Shown here: positions 1 to 8,123 of the stretch, piece after piece
Layout of the letters: every line of letters begins with the position of its first letter
How positions within the stretch are numbered: the first letter of the stretch is position 1
From: Hymenobacter nivis
Lineage (GTDB): Bacteria > Bacteroidota > Bacteroidia > Cytophagales > Hymenobacteraceae
NCBI RefSeq assembly: GCF_003149515.1
Contig: NZ_CP029145.1
Span: 2,232,001 to 2,296,000 of the forward strand
Length of the DNA: 64,000 bases
Direction of reading: 5' to 3'
Made by a program: the position numbers and the translations under genes
Notes under the pieces: generated by a model
Database searches by the model: none
Told to the model about the DNA's origin: nothing
The model's input: the letters and a program-made list of their open reading frames with translations, nothing else

Positions 1-323
1 CGGCGTAAAAGCGTTGTAATTTTGGCGATGAGGCGTTGCTTCACGGGGCAGAACGAGTAATGGTGTGTAGGAACCCCAAAGGTCGGACTGCCCCGTTTTT
101 AGCTCCCCCCCTGAATTTTAGTAGGGTAGAGTAGATATGCTTCAACCCGCTCAACTGGACCGTTTTTATTATGAAGGTGTTTAACAACACCAGCACAGTT
201 TAGAGACGCAAGGATACGTCTCTAAACCGTGCCAGGAGCCAAAAAATAAGGTCAAATAGCTTCTGACCCAAGACGCAGTTGGGTAGGTCCTCGCACAGAA
301 CCAGTTCGGGCAGAGGCCACCGT
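1..323. other. Intergenic region at the left edge, with hairpin and repeat relic
   Basis: I see no credible gene here. A hairpin lies at about 191-233, whose arms read TTTAGAGACG and its complement around a short loop. At about 129-165 a degraded half-copy of the dispersed GATGCTTCGACTGCGCTCAGCATGACC palindrome family can be made out (it shares TATGCTTCAA and GGACCGTTTTTATT-type sequence with intact copies elsewhere). The first 110 bases carry short complementary words (GGGGCAG / CTGCCCC) that could be the end of a mobile element beginning outside the window. Confidence 0.45.
191..233. repeat. Hairpin with GTTTAGAGACG arms
   Basis: The arms GCACAGTTTAGAGACG and CGTCTCTAAACCGTGC are almost exactly complementary and enclose about 10 bases. 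It lies downstream of the minus-strand rhomboid gene, without a T-run on either strand, so it may be a dispersed palindrome rather than a terminator. Confidence 0.5.
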
Positions 324-1166
324 TTATTCGGCTACCGGGCGCAGGCCCACCAGGGCCAGCGGGCCGGCTACCAGGGCCCCCAGCAATAGGCCGCCGAGGT
401 GGGCGGCGTTGTCGACATTGCCCGACAAGCCGGCAATTAAGTTACTAAGCACCAGGTATAAGACTAGCCCCAGCATGGCCCGCCGGTCGAACTTATCGAG
501 CACGATTTTTTTGCTGATCAGCAAAATTAACAGCAGCCCGTAGAGCCCGAAGATGGCCCCGCTAGCCCCCACCGAGTTAATGCCGCTGCTGTGGTACCAG
601 AGCGTGGCCAGGCTGCCGGCCACGCCGCTAGCCAGGTACACGGCCAGCAGGCGGGCCGCGCCCACCCGCGCCTCCAGCAGTACGCCCAGCAGCCACAAGC
701 TGAGGGCGTTGAGCAGCAAGTGGGTTGCGCCACCATGCACAAATACGCTGGTGAGCAGCCGCCAGGGCTGGGCGGGCGTGAGGCTGCTCACGTTGGAGCC
801 CCAGCGGACCAGGTCGTGGCCGGTGGGGTCGGTGGCCGATACGCCGCTGGCCGTCATGGCCACCCACACCAGCAGGTTGAGCGCCAGCAGCAGCGGCGTG
901 GCCCAGAAACGGCGCGAGGGCAGCAGCCCCCGCAGCGCGGGGCCCCAGCCGGCGGGCGCCGGCGGGGCGGCCGGGGCCCCGGCGGGCGCGGCGGGCGCTG
1001 GCACCAGGGCCCGGCGCTGGAGCTCGGCCACGGCGGCGGCGCCCACGGCGGGCGGGTAGCGGGCGGCGTGCTGGGCCAGGTAAAACAGCTCGGCGTCGGG
1101 CCGCTCGGCGAAGTGGGCCAGGGCGCGGGCAGTGCCGGCGTCGGGTGCGGCGGGGGCGTCTTCCAT
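324..1166 (-). CDS. Rhomboid family intramembrane serine protease
   Basis: This protein of 280 residues is a predicted membrane serine protease that cuts single-pass substrates inside the bilayer. The catalytic serine motif GASG is at residues 200-203 (Ser202) and the dyad histidine is His256 in AAHLGG. The family's HGG...H...N segment is at 144-153. About six hydrophobic segments follow residue 90. Residues 1-60 are a soluble extension; its DAELFYLAQHAARYPP stretch recurs in the gene just upstream, and an Ala/Pro linker joins it to the membrane part. It is preceded on the same strand by that gene with an 11-base gap, so the two probably form an operon. The ATG at 1166 is the only good start. 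Family assignment is firm; the substrate is unknown. Confidence 0.9.
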   Translation of the reverse strand: MEDAPAAPDAGTARALAHFAERPDAELFYLAQHAARYPPAVGAAAVAELQRRALVPAPAAPAGAPAAPPAPAGWGPALRGLLPSRRFWATPLLLALNLLVWVAMTASGVSATDPTGHDLVRWGSNVSSLTPAQPWRLLTSVFVHGGATHLLLNALSLWLLGVLLEARVGAARLLAVYLASGVAGSLATLWYHSSGINSVGASGAIFGLYGLLLILLISKKIVLDKFDRRAMLGLVLYLVLSNLIAGLSGNVDNAAHLGGLLLGALVAGPLALVGLRPVAE

Positions 1167-1177
1167 CGGGCCAGCGG

Positions 1178-2032
1178 CTACATTTTGAGCGTGATACGCT
1201 TGTAGGGCTGGCCCGATACCGGCGACACCGGCACGAGGCCCCCTACCGCGTCCTGCACGTCGGCGGTGCGGCCCACCAGCTCCTGGTCGGTGCGGAAGCG
1301 GCCTTCGGGCAGCAGGGCGGGCAGAGCGGTGAGGATGTGCTGCTGGCCGCCGGCGGCGTCCTTCATGCGCCTAACCTGGGCTTGCAGCGTGGGGCCGAAG
1401 CGGAAGCCGTACATGGTGGCGCGGTTCCAGGCCTGCCAGGTTTCGCGCACCAGCCGGGCTTGCTCGGCAAATTCGGGCCCTGCTTTACCGGTTTCGGCCA
1501 GGCCAGTGAGGTACTCGGTTTGGGTTTCGGCGGTCCAGAAGCGCTTAGCCAGCTCGCGGAACTGGCGCATTTGCTGGGCATCGGCCTGCTCGGCGGCGGG
1601 CACCGGCCGTAGCTGCTGGGCAATGGCGCGGGCCACGGCCCCGTCGTAGTTGGGAATAACGTGGGTGGGGGCCTCCACGAGCTGGGGCGGGGGAAGGCGC
1701 CGCTTGGCTTCGAGGCGGGCCTGGGCGGCGGCGGCATCGGCGGCGCTGTTTTGCTTCAGCCAGTAGGTGCTGCCACCCAGCACCAGCAAGCCCAGGCTCA
1801 GGGCCACGGGCTTAAGCCAGGTGCGGGGCGCGTCGTCAGCGGCAGCGGCGGGGGGCGTAGCCCCCCCGTACTCGGCCGGCGCGGGGGCCCCGGGCAGCGC
1901 CACGCCACGGCGGCGCAGCTCCGAAGTAGCGCTGGCCACCAGCTCGGGGGCGTACTGGCCGGGGTTCTGGACGAAAAACAGCAGTTCGGCGTCGGTTTTT
2001 TGCGAATAGAAATCGGAAGTAGCAGGAGCCAC
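1178..2032 (-). CDS. Hypothetical single-pass membrane protein sharing the rhomboid partner's N-terminal module
   Basis: This protein of about 284 residues belongs to no family I recognise. Near the N-terminus is DAELLFFVQNPGQYAPEL followed by a TSELRRRGV helix, which matches the start of the downstream rhomboid (DAELFYLAQHAARYPPAV ... AELQRRALV). A linker and one transmembrane segment (LALSLGLLVLGGSTYWL-like) follow, then a charged helical C-terminal domain that ends in PVSGQPYKRITLKM. I chose the GTG at 2032; a TTG 29 codons earlier would add an Arg/Gly-rich stretch of low plausibility. It probably forms an operon with the rhomboid gene and could be its substrate, adaptor or membrane partner. 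That role is inference. Confidence 0.65.
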   Translation of the reverse strand: MAPATSDFYSQKTDAELLFFVQNPGQYAPELVASATSELRRRGVALPGAPAPAEYGGATPPAAAADDAPRTWLKPVALSLGLLVLGGSTYWLKQNSAADAAAAQARLEAKRRLPPPQLVEAPTHVIPNYDGAVARAIAQQLRPVPAAEQADAQQMRQFRELAKRFWTAETQTEYLTGLAETGKAGPEFAEQARLVRETWQAWNRATMYGFRFGPTLQAQVRRMKDAAGGQQHILTALPALLPEGRFRTDQELVGRTADVQDAVGGLVPVSPVSGQPYKRITLKM

Positions 2033-2222
2033 GGAAATAAGGTTAGGATGAAGCGATGCAAAGGAAACCGGCGCGCCGCCCCGGCCGCCGGGGGCCCTAG
2101 CGCGGCAACGCCGCCCCAAGTTCGCGTGCCGCGCCCAAACCGCGGCCGCGCGCCGCCGTAAGCTCAGGCACGAAGCCGCCGGCCGCGCGGCTTTTCTGCT
2201 TCACTTTTATCCTTTCCACCCC

Positions 2223-2495
2223 ATGCCCGCTCCCGAGAACAACCCCACCGACCCCCGCCCCGACACCGCCACCACCGGCGGCCCCGCCACCCACCAAGGC
2301 GCCGATAAGGACCAGAACGCCAGCGGCAACCCCGAGGCCGGCACTACCGAGGACGGCGCCATCCCCAGCAGCACCCAGGAAAACATGGGCGACGGTGCGG
2401 GCATCCGCGGCGACTACGGCGATGCCAGCCAGACCAATGGCCTCGAAGGGGGCCCCGACCAGCCCAGAACCGACACCGAGCTGACGGGTTCCTGA
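2223..2495 (+). CDS. Small disordered acidic hypothetical protein
   Basis: This 90-residue protein is rich in Gly, Asp, Thr, Pro, Asn and Gln, with no hydrophobic segment and no cysteine, so it is probably intrinsically disordered. Repeated acidic/glycine motifs such as MGDGAGIRGDYGDASQ are visible. Its codon use (GC-rich third positions) matches the neighbours, which supports real coding. It stands alone, between a minus-strand gene and a plus-strand hydrolase, and a palindrome follows its stop. I recognise no family; stress-related hydrophilic proteins of this type are common in Hymenobacter-like genomes, but that parallel is only suggestive. Confidence 0.55.
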   Translation: MPAPENNPTDPRPDTATTGGPATHQGADKDQNASGNPEAGTTEDGAIPSSTQENMGDGAGIRGDYGDASQTNGLEGGPDQPRTDTELTGS

Positions 2496-2509
2496 GAAAG
2501 GAAGTAGTT

Positions 2510-2561
2510 GCTGGCCGTCATGCTCATCTGGCGTCCGCGCAGTTGAAGCATGACGGCCAGC
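2510..2561. repeat. Palindromic repeat with GCTGGCCGTCATGC arms
   Basis: Perfect 14-base arms (GCTGGCCGTCATGC / GCATGACGGCCAGC) surround 24 bases. The GTCATGC and GAAGCATGACGG words resemble the dispersed GTCATGCTGAGCGCAGTCGAAGCATC family seen at other sites in the window, so this is probably a short or diverged member. It may also end transcription of the small gene ending at 2495. Confidence 0.55.
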
Positions 2562-2608
2562 TTTCGGCCGACTTTCCCCATCCTTCGGGAAAGGCCCGCA
2601 GGGCGTCG

Positions 2609-2616
2609 TAATTTGC
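2609..2616 (+). promoter_or_regulatory. Possible Bacteroidota -7 box (TAATTTGC)
   Basis: TAATTTGC lies 24 bases before the ATG at 2640 and resembles the Bacteroidota -7 element TAnnTTTG with one base fewer. No clear TTG -33 element is visible at the right distance. Tentative. Confidence 0.3.
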
Positions 2617-2639
2617 AGCCTTTCACTTTTTCTGCTGGA

Positions 2640-4424
2640 ATGGCTGTAGTGTTGCGACGCCCCGTTTTGTTGGTTTTTCTGTTCTTGGGTTGGTTGGGGG
2701 CCCAGGCCCAGGGGCCCATAGATTCGCTGGCCGCTCCGCCGCCCAAGCGCGAGTTGCGTGGCTTCTGGATTGCCAGCGTCGAGAACATTGACTGGCCCAC
2801 CACCCGCGGCGAATCCCCGGTGCAGTACCGCGCCGAGTACCGCCGCCTGCTCGACGCCGGCCAGCGGGCAGGCCTGAACGCGGTTTTTGTGCAAATTCGA
2901 CCCGCGTCGGACGCCCTCTACAAATCGGAGCTGGAGCCCTGGAGCAAGTGGCTCACCGGGCAGCAGGGCCGGGGCCCCGTCGGCGACGCCGACCCCCTCC
3001 CCTACCTCATCAACGAGGCCCACAAGCGCGGCATGGAGTTCCACGCCTGGTTCAACCCGTACCGCGCCAGCCTCGATACCATGACGCGCCGCCTGGGGGC
3101 CTTGCACCCGTACCGCACGCATCCTGAGTGGTTTATCTGGTATGGCAAGACGCTGCTCTACAATCCCGGCCTGCCCGCGGTGCGCGCCCACATCACCCGC
3201 GTCATTATGGATGTAGTGAAGCGCTACGACATCGACGCGGTGCACTTCGACGATTATTTCTATCCGTACCAGGAGCCGGGGCTGGTGTTTCACGACGAAA
3301 GCACGTTTGCCCAGCGGCCTGAGCAGGACATTGCCCGGCTCGACGACTGGCGGCGCAACAACGTCAATATCCTAATCCGGGACCTGCACGACAGCATCCG
3401 CACGGCCAAACGGTGGGTGAAATTCGGCATCTCGCCCTTCGGCGTGTGGATGAACAAATCGGCCGACCCCAACGGCTCCGACACCCGCGCCGGGCAGCCC
3501 AGCTACTCGGCCCTGTACGCCGACACGCGCCTGTGGCTGCAAAAAGGCTGGATTGACTACGTGGTACCGCAACTGTACTGGAGCACCAATTTCCGGCTCG
3601 TGCCCTACGCCACGATGCTCGATTGGTGGACGCGCAACCGCTACGGGCGCCACCTCTACGTCGGCCACGGCACCTACCGGATGCTCGAAAGCACCCGCTC
3701 CGACACCACCTGGCGCAACCCGCGCGAGCTGCCCCGGCAGGTGCGCCTGAACCGCAGCTACGGCGGCGAAGTCAGCGGCAGCGTGTTTTTCTCGGCTAAG
3801 TCGCTGCGCGAAAACCCGCTGCACACCACCGATTCGCTGCGTCTGAACCTCTTTAGGGCCCCGGCGCTGGTGCCCACCATGCCCTGGCTGGACGCCGTGC
3901 CGCCACGCCCGGTAGCAGGTTTCGCCCTCACGCGGGCCGGCCGCATCGCCACGCTCAGCTGGCAGGCAGGGCCCCCGGCGGCCGACGGCGACCTAGCCGC
4001 TTACTACGTGCTCTACCGCTTCGGGCCCGGCGAATACCCCACGCCCGACGACCCGCGCCACATCATCGCCCTGCCCCGCGCCGGCGCCGGCCGCGGCACC
4101 ACGTTCATCGACACCACGGCCAAAGAAGGCCTCTCCTATGCCTACTACCTCACCGCCGTCGACCGCCTCCACAACGAGAGTCGCCCCGTGAACCTGCGCA
4201 CCAACGGCCAGCTGCCCACCGAAATCGTGCTGGCCTCAATGCCCGGCCTGGCTGCCGCGCCCACCCCCGCCATAATGCCAGCCGCACCGGAGGCCTCCAA
4301 TTTGAAATTCCCCAAGCTGGGGGCCCTGGACCAACCGGCCGAGCCAGAAGGCAGCACCAAATTCAAAGTCAAAACGAAGACCAAAAAGCGCGGCTTCTTC
4401 GCTCGGTTGTTTGGCGGCGGTTGA
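2640..4424 (+). CDS. Secreted glycoside hydrolase family 10-like (GHL10/DUF187) protein
   Basis: This 594-residue protein has a signal peptide (MAVVLRRPVLLVFLFLGWLG then AQAQ), which is why I start at 2640 and not at an upstream in-frame start at 2550. The mature part opens with KRELRGFWIASVENIDWPT, the hallmark of the GHL10/DUF187 (UPF0748) TIM-barrel family. It continues with LNAVFVQIRPASDALY, FHAWFNPYRAS, AVHFDDYFYPY and VPQLYWS, all conserved in the family. After about residue 420 comes a fibronectin-III-like domain (ATLSWQAGPP ... YYVLYRF), then a Lys-rich tail. Related proteins are envelope glycoside hydrolases thought to act on peptidoglycan or polysaccharide; the substrate cannot be read from the sequence. 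Confidence 0.87.
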   Translation: MAVVLRRPVLLVFLFLGWLGAQAQGPIDSLAAPPPKRELRGFWIASVENIDWPTTRGESPVQYRAEYRRLLDAGQRAGLNAVFVQIRPASDALYKSELEPWSKWLTGQQGRGPVGDADPLPYLINEAHKRGMEFHAWFNPYRASLDTMTRRLGALHPYRTHPEWFIWYGKTLLYNPGLPAVRAHITRVIMDVVKRYDIDAVHFDDYFYPYQEPGLVFHDESTFAQRPEQDIARLDDWRRNNVNILIRDLHDSIRTAKRWVKFGISPFGVWMNKSADPNGSDTRAGQPSYSALYADTRLWLQKGWIDYVVPQLYWSTNFRLVPYATMLDWWTRNRYGRHLYVGHGTYRMLESTRSDTTWRNPRELPRQVRLNRSYGGEVSGSVFFSAKSLRENPLHTTDSLRLNLFRAPALVPTMPWLDAVPPRPVAGFALTRAGRIATLSWQAGPPAADGDLAAYYVLYRFGPGEYPTPDDPRHIIALPRAGAGRGTTFIDTTAKEGLSYAYYLTAVDRLHNESRPVNLRTNGQLPTEIVLASMPGLAAAPTPAIMPAAPEASNLKFPKLGALDQPAEPEGSTKFKVKTKTKKRGFFARLFGGG

Positions 4425-4463
4425 GGTTAAGTACTCACGTACAAGTAAGCGTATTGAATTGAA

Positions 4464-4554
4464 CGTCATGCTGAGCGCAGTCGAAGCATCTCTACCTCGT
4501 AAGTAAATAATTACTATTGCGGTAGAGATGCTTCGACTGCGCTCAGCATGACCG
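4464..4554. repeat. Dispersed palindrome family R1, copy a
   Basis: The left arm CGTCATGCTGAGCGCAGTCG continues AAGCATCTCTACC and pairs with GGTAGAGATGCTTCGACTGC ... GCATGACCG around an AT-rich loop of about 25 bases. Near-identical arms occur at 23576-23680, 43772-43892, 55251-55355 and 63847-63940, with diverged copies elsewhere. It lies between two convergent genes. Confidence 0.85.
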
Positions 4555-4630
4555 CCTTTTTTGCTACGGTTACTTTTGTGCGACTACTTAGTAGCGCTCT
4601 TTCCAAGTAAAAAAGCTACACGAGAAAGGC

Positions 4631-4730
4631 GGTCATGTAGAGCGCAGCGCAGCATCTTTTCCGCGCCAGCAATCAGAATTAGTGACACCAAAAAGATGCT
4701 GCGCTACGCTCTGCATGACCACCTTTTTCC
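4631..4730. repeat. Dispersed palindrome family R1, variant copy b
   Basis: The arms GGTCATGTAGAGCGCAGCGC AGCATCTTTT and AAAAGATGCTGCGCTACGCT CTGCATGACC are complementary with small differences. The outer words (GTCATG, GCATC) match the R1 family but the middle uses a different core (TAGAGCGCAGCGCAG), so this is a subfamily. It sits 76 bases from copy a in the same intergenic space. Confidence 0.75.
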
Positions 4731-4752
4731 TAGTTCCAGGAATAAATTTATA

Positions 4753-4794
4753 AAGCAAAAGGCCCTTATCCATGCGGATAAGGGCCTTTTGCTT
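4753..4794 (-). terminator. Rho-independent terminator between convergent genes
   Basis: Perfect complementary arms AAGCAAAAGGCCCTTATCC and GGATAAGGGCCTTTTGCTT enclose the loop ATGC. The flanking A and T tracts allow termination on both strands. It directly follows the minus-strand lipoprotein gene ending at 4814. Confidence 0.8.
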
Positions 4795-4813
4795 AGTCTG
4801 GGGCCCCGGCGGG

Positions 4814-6085
4814 CTACAGCGCTTTCACGCTGAAGTTCACCGTTACATCGGTGGTCGAGGTGCGGTTGATGCCCGTCACTTGCAGGGCCTCGTACTGGTC
4901 GAGTCCGCGTAGTTTTACCAGGATAACGTCGCCCACTACGATGTTATCCAAAGCGGTGACTTGGGCGGCGGTAGCGGCGGCGGTATAGACCTGGCGCACG
5001 CTGGTAAGCGTAGCGGCCGTGTACACCGCCGTGGTCGAGCGCACGTAGCGGGTCGTATTCAACGCCTTGAACTGCACCGCGTTGCTAGCCGTGCTGCTAA
5101 TGGCGAGATCCTTAGTCGTGACGGCCGAAGCGGCGGCGATGGGCGCGAAGGCAGTCAGGTCGTAGGCGGCCAGGTCGCCGCCGGTGGTGCCGGCGTAAGT
5201 CAGCGCGCCGGTGCGCACGGTGCCGCTGAAGGGCGTGGGCGCTACCACCGCCACGCCGGTGGCGGCCGTAGCCGAGGTGCGGCGCGCGGGGGCCCTAACG
5301 GTGGCCTCGAAGCGGAACGCCACCGTTTGGCCGGCGCTGCCGGCGGGCAGGGGCTCGTCCACGTTCAGGGTGGTGGCGGCGCCGGTGGCGGCGAGCTTGC
5401 GGCGGTCGATGCGGCGCTCGGCGGCCGTGCCCACGGTGGCGTACACGTTCAGGCTGTCGAGGTCTTTATACAAAATACCGGCGGTGGTGAATAGAGTAGC
5501 CGTGTTGATGCCGCCCGCGTTCAGCGTCAGGTTGTAGCGTACCACGTCGCCGGGCGCGTTGCCGGTGGACGTGGTACCGAGCGTCACGTTGGTGGGCCCC
5601 GAGTTGACGGCCACGGTAGGCGTGGCCTCGGCTAGGCGGAAGTTGAAGCTGGCGAACTTGGTTTGACCGTTTTGGGCATCCACGCGGGCATCTACGCGCA
5701 CGTTGGCCTTGTTAGCTCCAGCGGGCACCACGTAGTTGACAACCAGCGTATCGGCGTTTTTGCGCTTAGAAAAGGCCGGGGCGTAGGCAACGGTTTGTAC
5801 AACGGTGGAGTCGCGGCTGGGCTCGATTTTTTGCAAAATCACGATCTGCTTCAGCGGCGAGGTTTGCTGGGCAAACTGGATTTCAATCGGGATGACCTCG
5901 CCGGTAATAAACTTGATGTTCGTGCCCGTGCCCGAGCCGAACGTGGCCGTGCCTAGCACGCTGCGCAGCGTGGGGTACTGGCCGCCTACTTCGGTGAAGT
6001 AGGTGTCGATGTCTTTTTTGCAGCCGCTGGCCAGGGTGGCCAGGGCCAGCGCCGCGCCCATCAGCTTGGGAGAAATTTGTTTCAT
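4814..6085 (-). CDS. SusD-associated surface lipoprotein (function unknown)
   Basis: This 423-residue protein has a lipoprotein signal (MKQISPKLMGAALALATLAS then GCKKD, lipidated Cys22), so it is membrane anchored and probably displayed on the cell surface. The mature part is rich in Thr, Val and Ala, with beta-strand periodicity suggesting several immunoglobulin-like domains, but no motif I can name. It follows the susD remnant by 29 bases on the same strand, which is where SusE-like or DUF4843-like partners normally sit, so a glycan-binding or scaffolding role in that uptake system is plausible. Unlike the two genes before it, its frame is intact. Strand, start and lipidation are well supported; function is inference. 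Confidence 0.75.
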   Translation of the reverse strand: MKQISPKLMGAALALATLASGCKKDIDTYFTEVGGQYPTLRSVLGTATFGSGTGTNIKFITGEVIPIEIQFAQQTSPLKQIVILQKIEPSRDSTVVQTVAYAPAFSKRKNADTLVVNYVVPAGANKANVRVDARVDAQNGQTKFASFNFRLAEATPTVAVNSGPTNVTLGTTSTGNAPGDVVRYNLTLNAGGINTATLFTTAGILYKDLDSLNVYATVGTAAERRIDRRKLAATGAATTLNVDEPLPAGSAGQTVAFRFEATVRAPARRTSATAATGVAVVAPTPFSGTVRTGALTYAGTTGGDLAAYDLTAFAPIAAASAVTTKDLAISSTASNAVQFKALNTTRYVRSTTAVYTAATLTSVRQVYTAAATAAQVTALDNIVVGDVILVKLRGLDQYEALQVTGINRTSTTDVTVNFSVKAL

Positions 6086-6114
6086 AAAAGGGAAAAGCTA
6101 AGTCCGTGGGGGCA

Positions 6115-6744
6115 CTATTTAGAGTCGAACCACATCGGGCGGGTGATGTAGTCGGCGTCGTTGCCGCCGATGCGGGCAATTTCGGCGGGGTTGTAGAGCA
6201 CCTCGGTGGCGCCCGGCAGCAGGCGGCGCGGGTAGCGCAGGGTGGGGTCGGTTTTGCTGGCCAGCACGGGGTTGGCGTTCGACGGGTAAGTGAAGTTGAC
6301 GTAGATATTGGGGTCAAAATCGAGCCGGCGCAGGTCCGACCACGAGTCGGGGTTCAGGAACAGGGCGATGTACTTCTGCTCCATGATGGGACGCAGCGTG
6401 GTGAGGTCGGCCTCCGTTTGGGGCACGGCGGCGCTGGCCAGGTAGGCCGCAATCTGCGCATCGGTGATGGCCGGGAGCGTGACGGCGGGCGGCGAGAACG
6501 TGCCGCCGGCGCCGATTTTTTTCATGTGCGCCCGAATGCCTTCTTTAAGGGCAGCCAGGGCCCTAGCCTTGTTGCCGGCCCGGAAGGCGGCTTCGGCCTC
6601 GATGAATTTCAGCTCGTGGTAGGTAATTACCTCGAAGTAGCCGGCTATGTCGCGGGCGTACCAACTGCCGTAAAAATCGGTGATGGTACTGCCCGGCGTC
6701 AAGTTAGTGGTGCTGCTGGTGCCTACGCCGGGGTTGGCGCCCAC
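6115..6744 (-). pseudogene. susD (RagB/SusD family) 3' remnant
   Basis: The roughly 200 residues match only the C-terminal part of a RagB/SusD starch-binding lipoprotein. The conserved TPR-like segment is present (YFEVITYHELKFIEAEAAFR then AGNKARALAALKEGI), as are SDLRRLDFDP and the end YPRRLLPGATEVLYNPAEIA...ITRPMWFD. The signal peptide and about 300 N-terminal residues are missing. Immediately upstream, in another frame, lies the N-terminal third of a SusC protein, so one deletion seems to have removed the 3' part of susC and the 5' part of susD, with the junction near 6725-6760. The remnant is unlikely to be translated into a functional protein. Confidence 0.85.
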
Positions 6745-7667
6745 GACTGCCGCGTGGTGCCGTCGAACAGGCCGAGCGCGCCCTGCCCGTACTCGCCCTG
6801 TGTGGTGGGCAGGCGGTTCACCTGGTCCACCGATACCTGGCTGCGGTAGTTGAGGGTGGTGCGGCCGGCCGAGCCTTTTTTGGTCGTAATCACCACCGCG
6901 CCGTTGGCTGCGCGCAGGCCGTAGAGGGCGGCCGCGGCGGGCCCCTTCAGCACGGTCATGCTGGCAATGTCCTCGGGGTTGAGGTCGCCGGCGCGGTTCG
7001 AGGCCCCCACCGAGCGGCCCAGCAGCCCGTTGAAGGCGGAGCCGCCACCAGGCGCCGTGCTCTCCTGGAACGAGCTGTTGTCCATGATCATACCGTCAAT
7101 GACGAACAGCGGCTGGTTGTCGCCGTCGAGCGAAGTGCCGCCGCGGATGACGATGGATGCACCCTCGCCCGGGGCCCCGCCCGAGGAGGTGATGTTCACA
7201 CCGGCCACCTTGCCTTGCAGGGCGTTCACCACGTTGGTCTGGCGCGAGTCAATGAGGTCCTTGCCCTGCACTTCCTGCACCGACGTGACGAGCGTGCGCT
7301 TGTCCTGCTTGATGTTGTAGGCCGTCACCACCACCTCGTCGAGGCCGCTGGCGTCGGCGGCCAGGGCCACGTCGAGGTTGTCGGCAGTGGCCGGGCGCTC
7401 CACCGATTTGTAGCCGATGAAGCTGAATACCAGCGTAGCGCCCGCGGGCACGTTGGGCAGCGAGTAGCGGCCGTCGGCGTTGGTGGCGGTGCCCTGGTTG
7501 GTACCCTTCACCAGCACATTGACGCCGGGAATGGCCAGCCGGTCCACGGAGCCCACCACGGTACCCGTGACGGTGCGGCCGGCGGGGGCCGTGGTTTGGG
7601 CCCGGGCGCCGGGGGCCAGCGCGGCCTCCGCCGCCAGTAGGAATCCCGCTAAGTAAAGTCGTTTCAT
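6745..7667 (-). pseudogene. susC (TonB-dependent receptor) 5' remnant
   Basis: The start at 7667 gives a signal peptide (MKRLYLAGFLLAAEAALAPG then ARAQ) followed by the carboxypeptidase-regulatory-like beta domain (GTVVGSVDRLAIPGVNVLVK ... FSFIGYKSVE). The plug domain comes next (TSVQEVQGKDLI, ALQGKVAGVNITSSGG, IVIRGGTSL, PLFVIDGMI), with the AALYGLRAANGAVVITTKKG motif. The protein then runs only to YGQGALGLFDGTTRQSW and ends at about 310 residues, where roughly 1000 are expected; the whole beta-barrel is gone. The coding frame then runs into susD 3' sequence and stops at 6723. The receptor cannot form a pore, so this locus is dead as an uptake system. Confidence 0.88.
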
Positions 7668-8123
7668 AGCAGTAGCTTGAGGGTTGGAAATGAAAAGGTA
7701 CTGGCAAAAGATGAGGCCCCGGCGCGGGTGAGCAGCGCTCCTCCCAGCCGCCCGGCCCCGCCGTGCCGGGCAAGAGATATGCGCTGGGCCCCGGCGCAAA
7801 TATTTTTATTTACACTGGAGGCGCTAAGATTGCAAAACATTCGGAGAATGTGCTTTTGGTGAATTGAAATTGTTCAAGATTTCTCCGGTTTTTATCGAGG
7901 CTTTTTGAGAAATCGTCAGGCCGTCATACTGAGCGGAGTCGAAGCATCTCTCCCACTGACTGAACCAATCGATTGGATTGCTGCTGCGGGAGAGATGCTT
8001 CGACTCCGCTCCGCTACGTTCAGCATGACGGCCTGAATATCTTTTAAACAGCTTCCAAACCCACCTTATCCACTCCCGCCCGCCCGGGCCAGGCCTACCG
8101 GTTCCCACCCATTTTCCTCCTTC
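7668..8123. other. Divergent intergenic region with palindrome
   Basis: This 456-base gap separates the minus-strand sus remnant from the plus-strand acyltransferase. It holds the upstream sequence of both, an AT-rich tract at about 7798-7910 that could contain promoters, and an R1 palindrome at 7917-8035. I see no gene in it. Confidence 0.5.
7917..8035. repeat. Dispersed palindrome family R1, copy c
   Basis: The left arm CAGGCCGTCATACTGAGCGG continues AGTCGAAGCATCTCTCCC. The right arm GGGAGAGATGCTTCGACTCC continues GCT then, after a short extra CCGCTACG-type insertion, TTCAGCATGACGGCCTG. The loop of about 40 bases contains its own small palindrome, CCAATCGATTGG. It is a member of the family also found at 4464 and 23576. 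Confidence 0.82.

Noticed and set aside
2097..3293. Long open frame on the minus strand across the GH10-like gene
   Set aside because: It overlaps a gene with a clear signal peptide and family motifs on the plus strand; the predicted product has no recognisable motif and arises from high GC.
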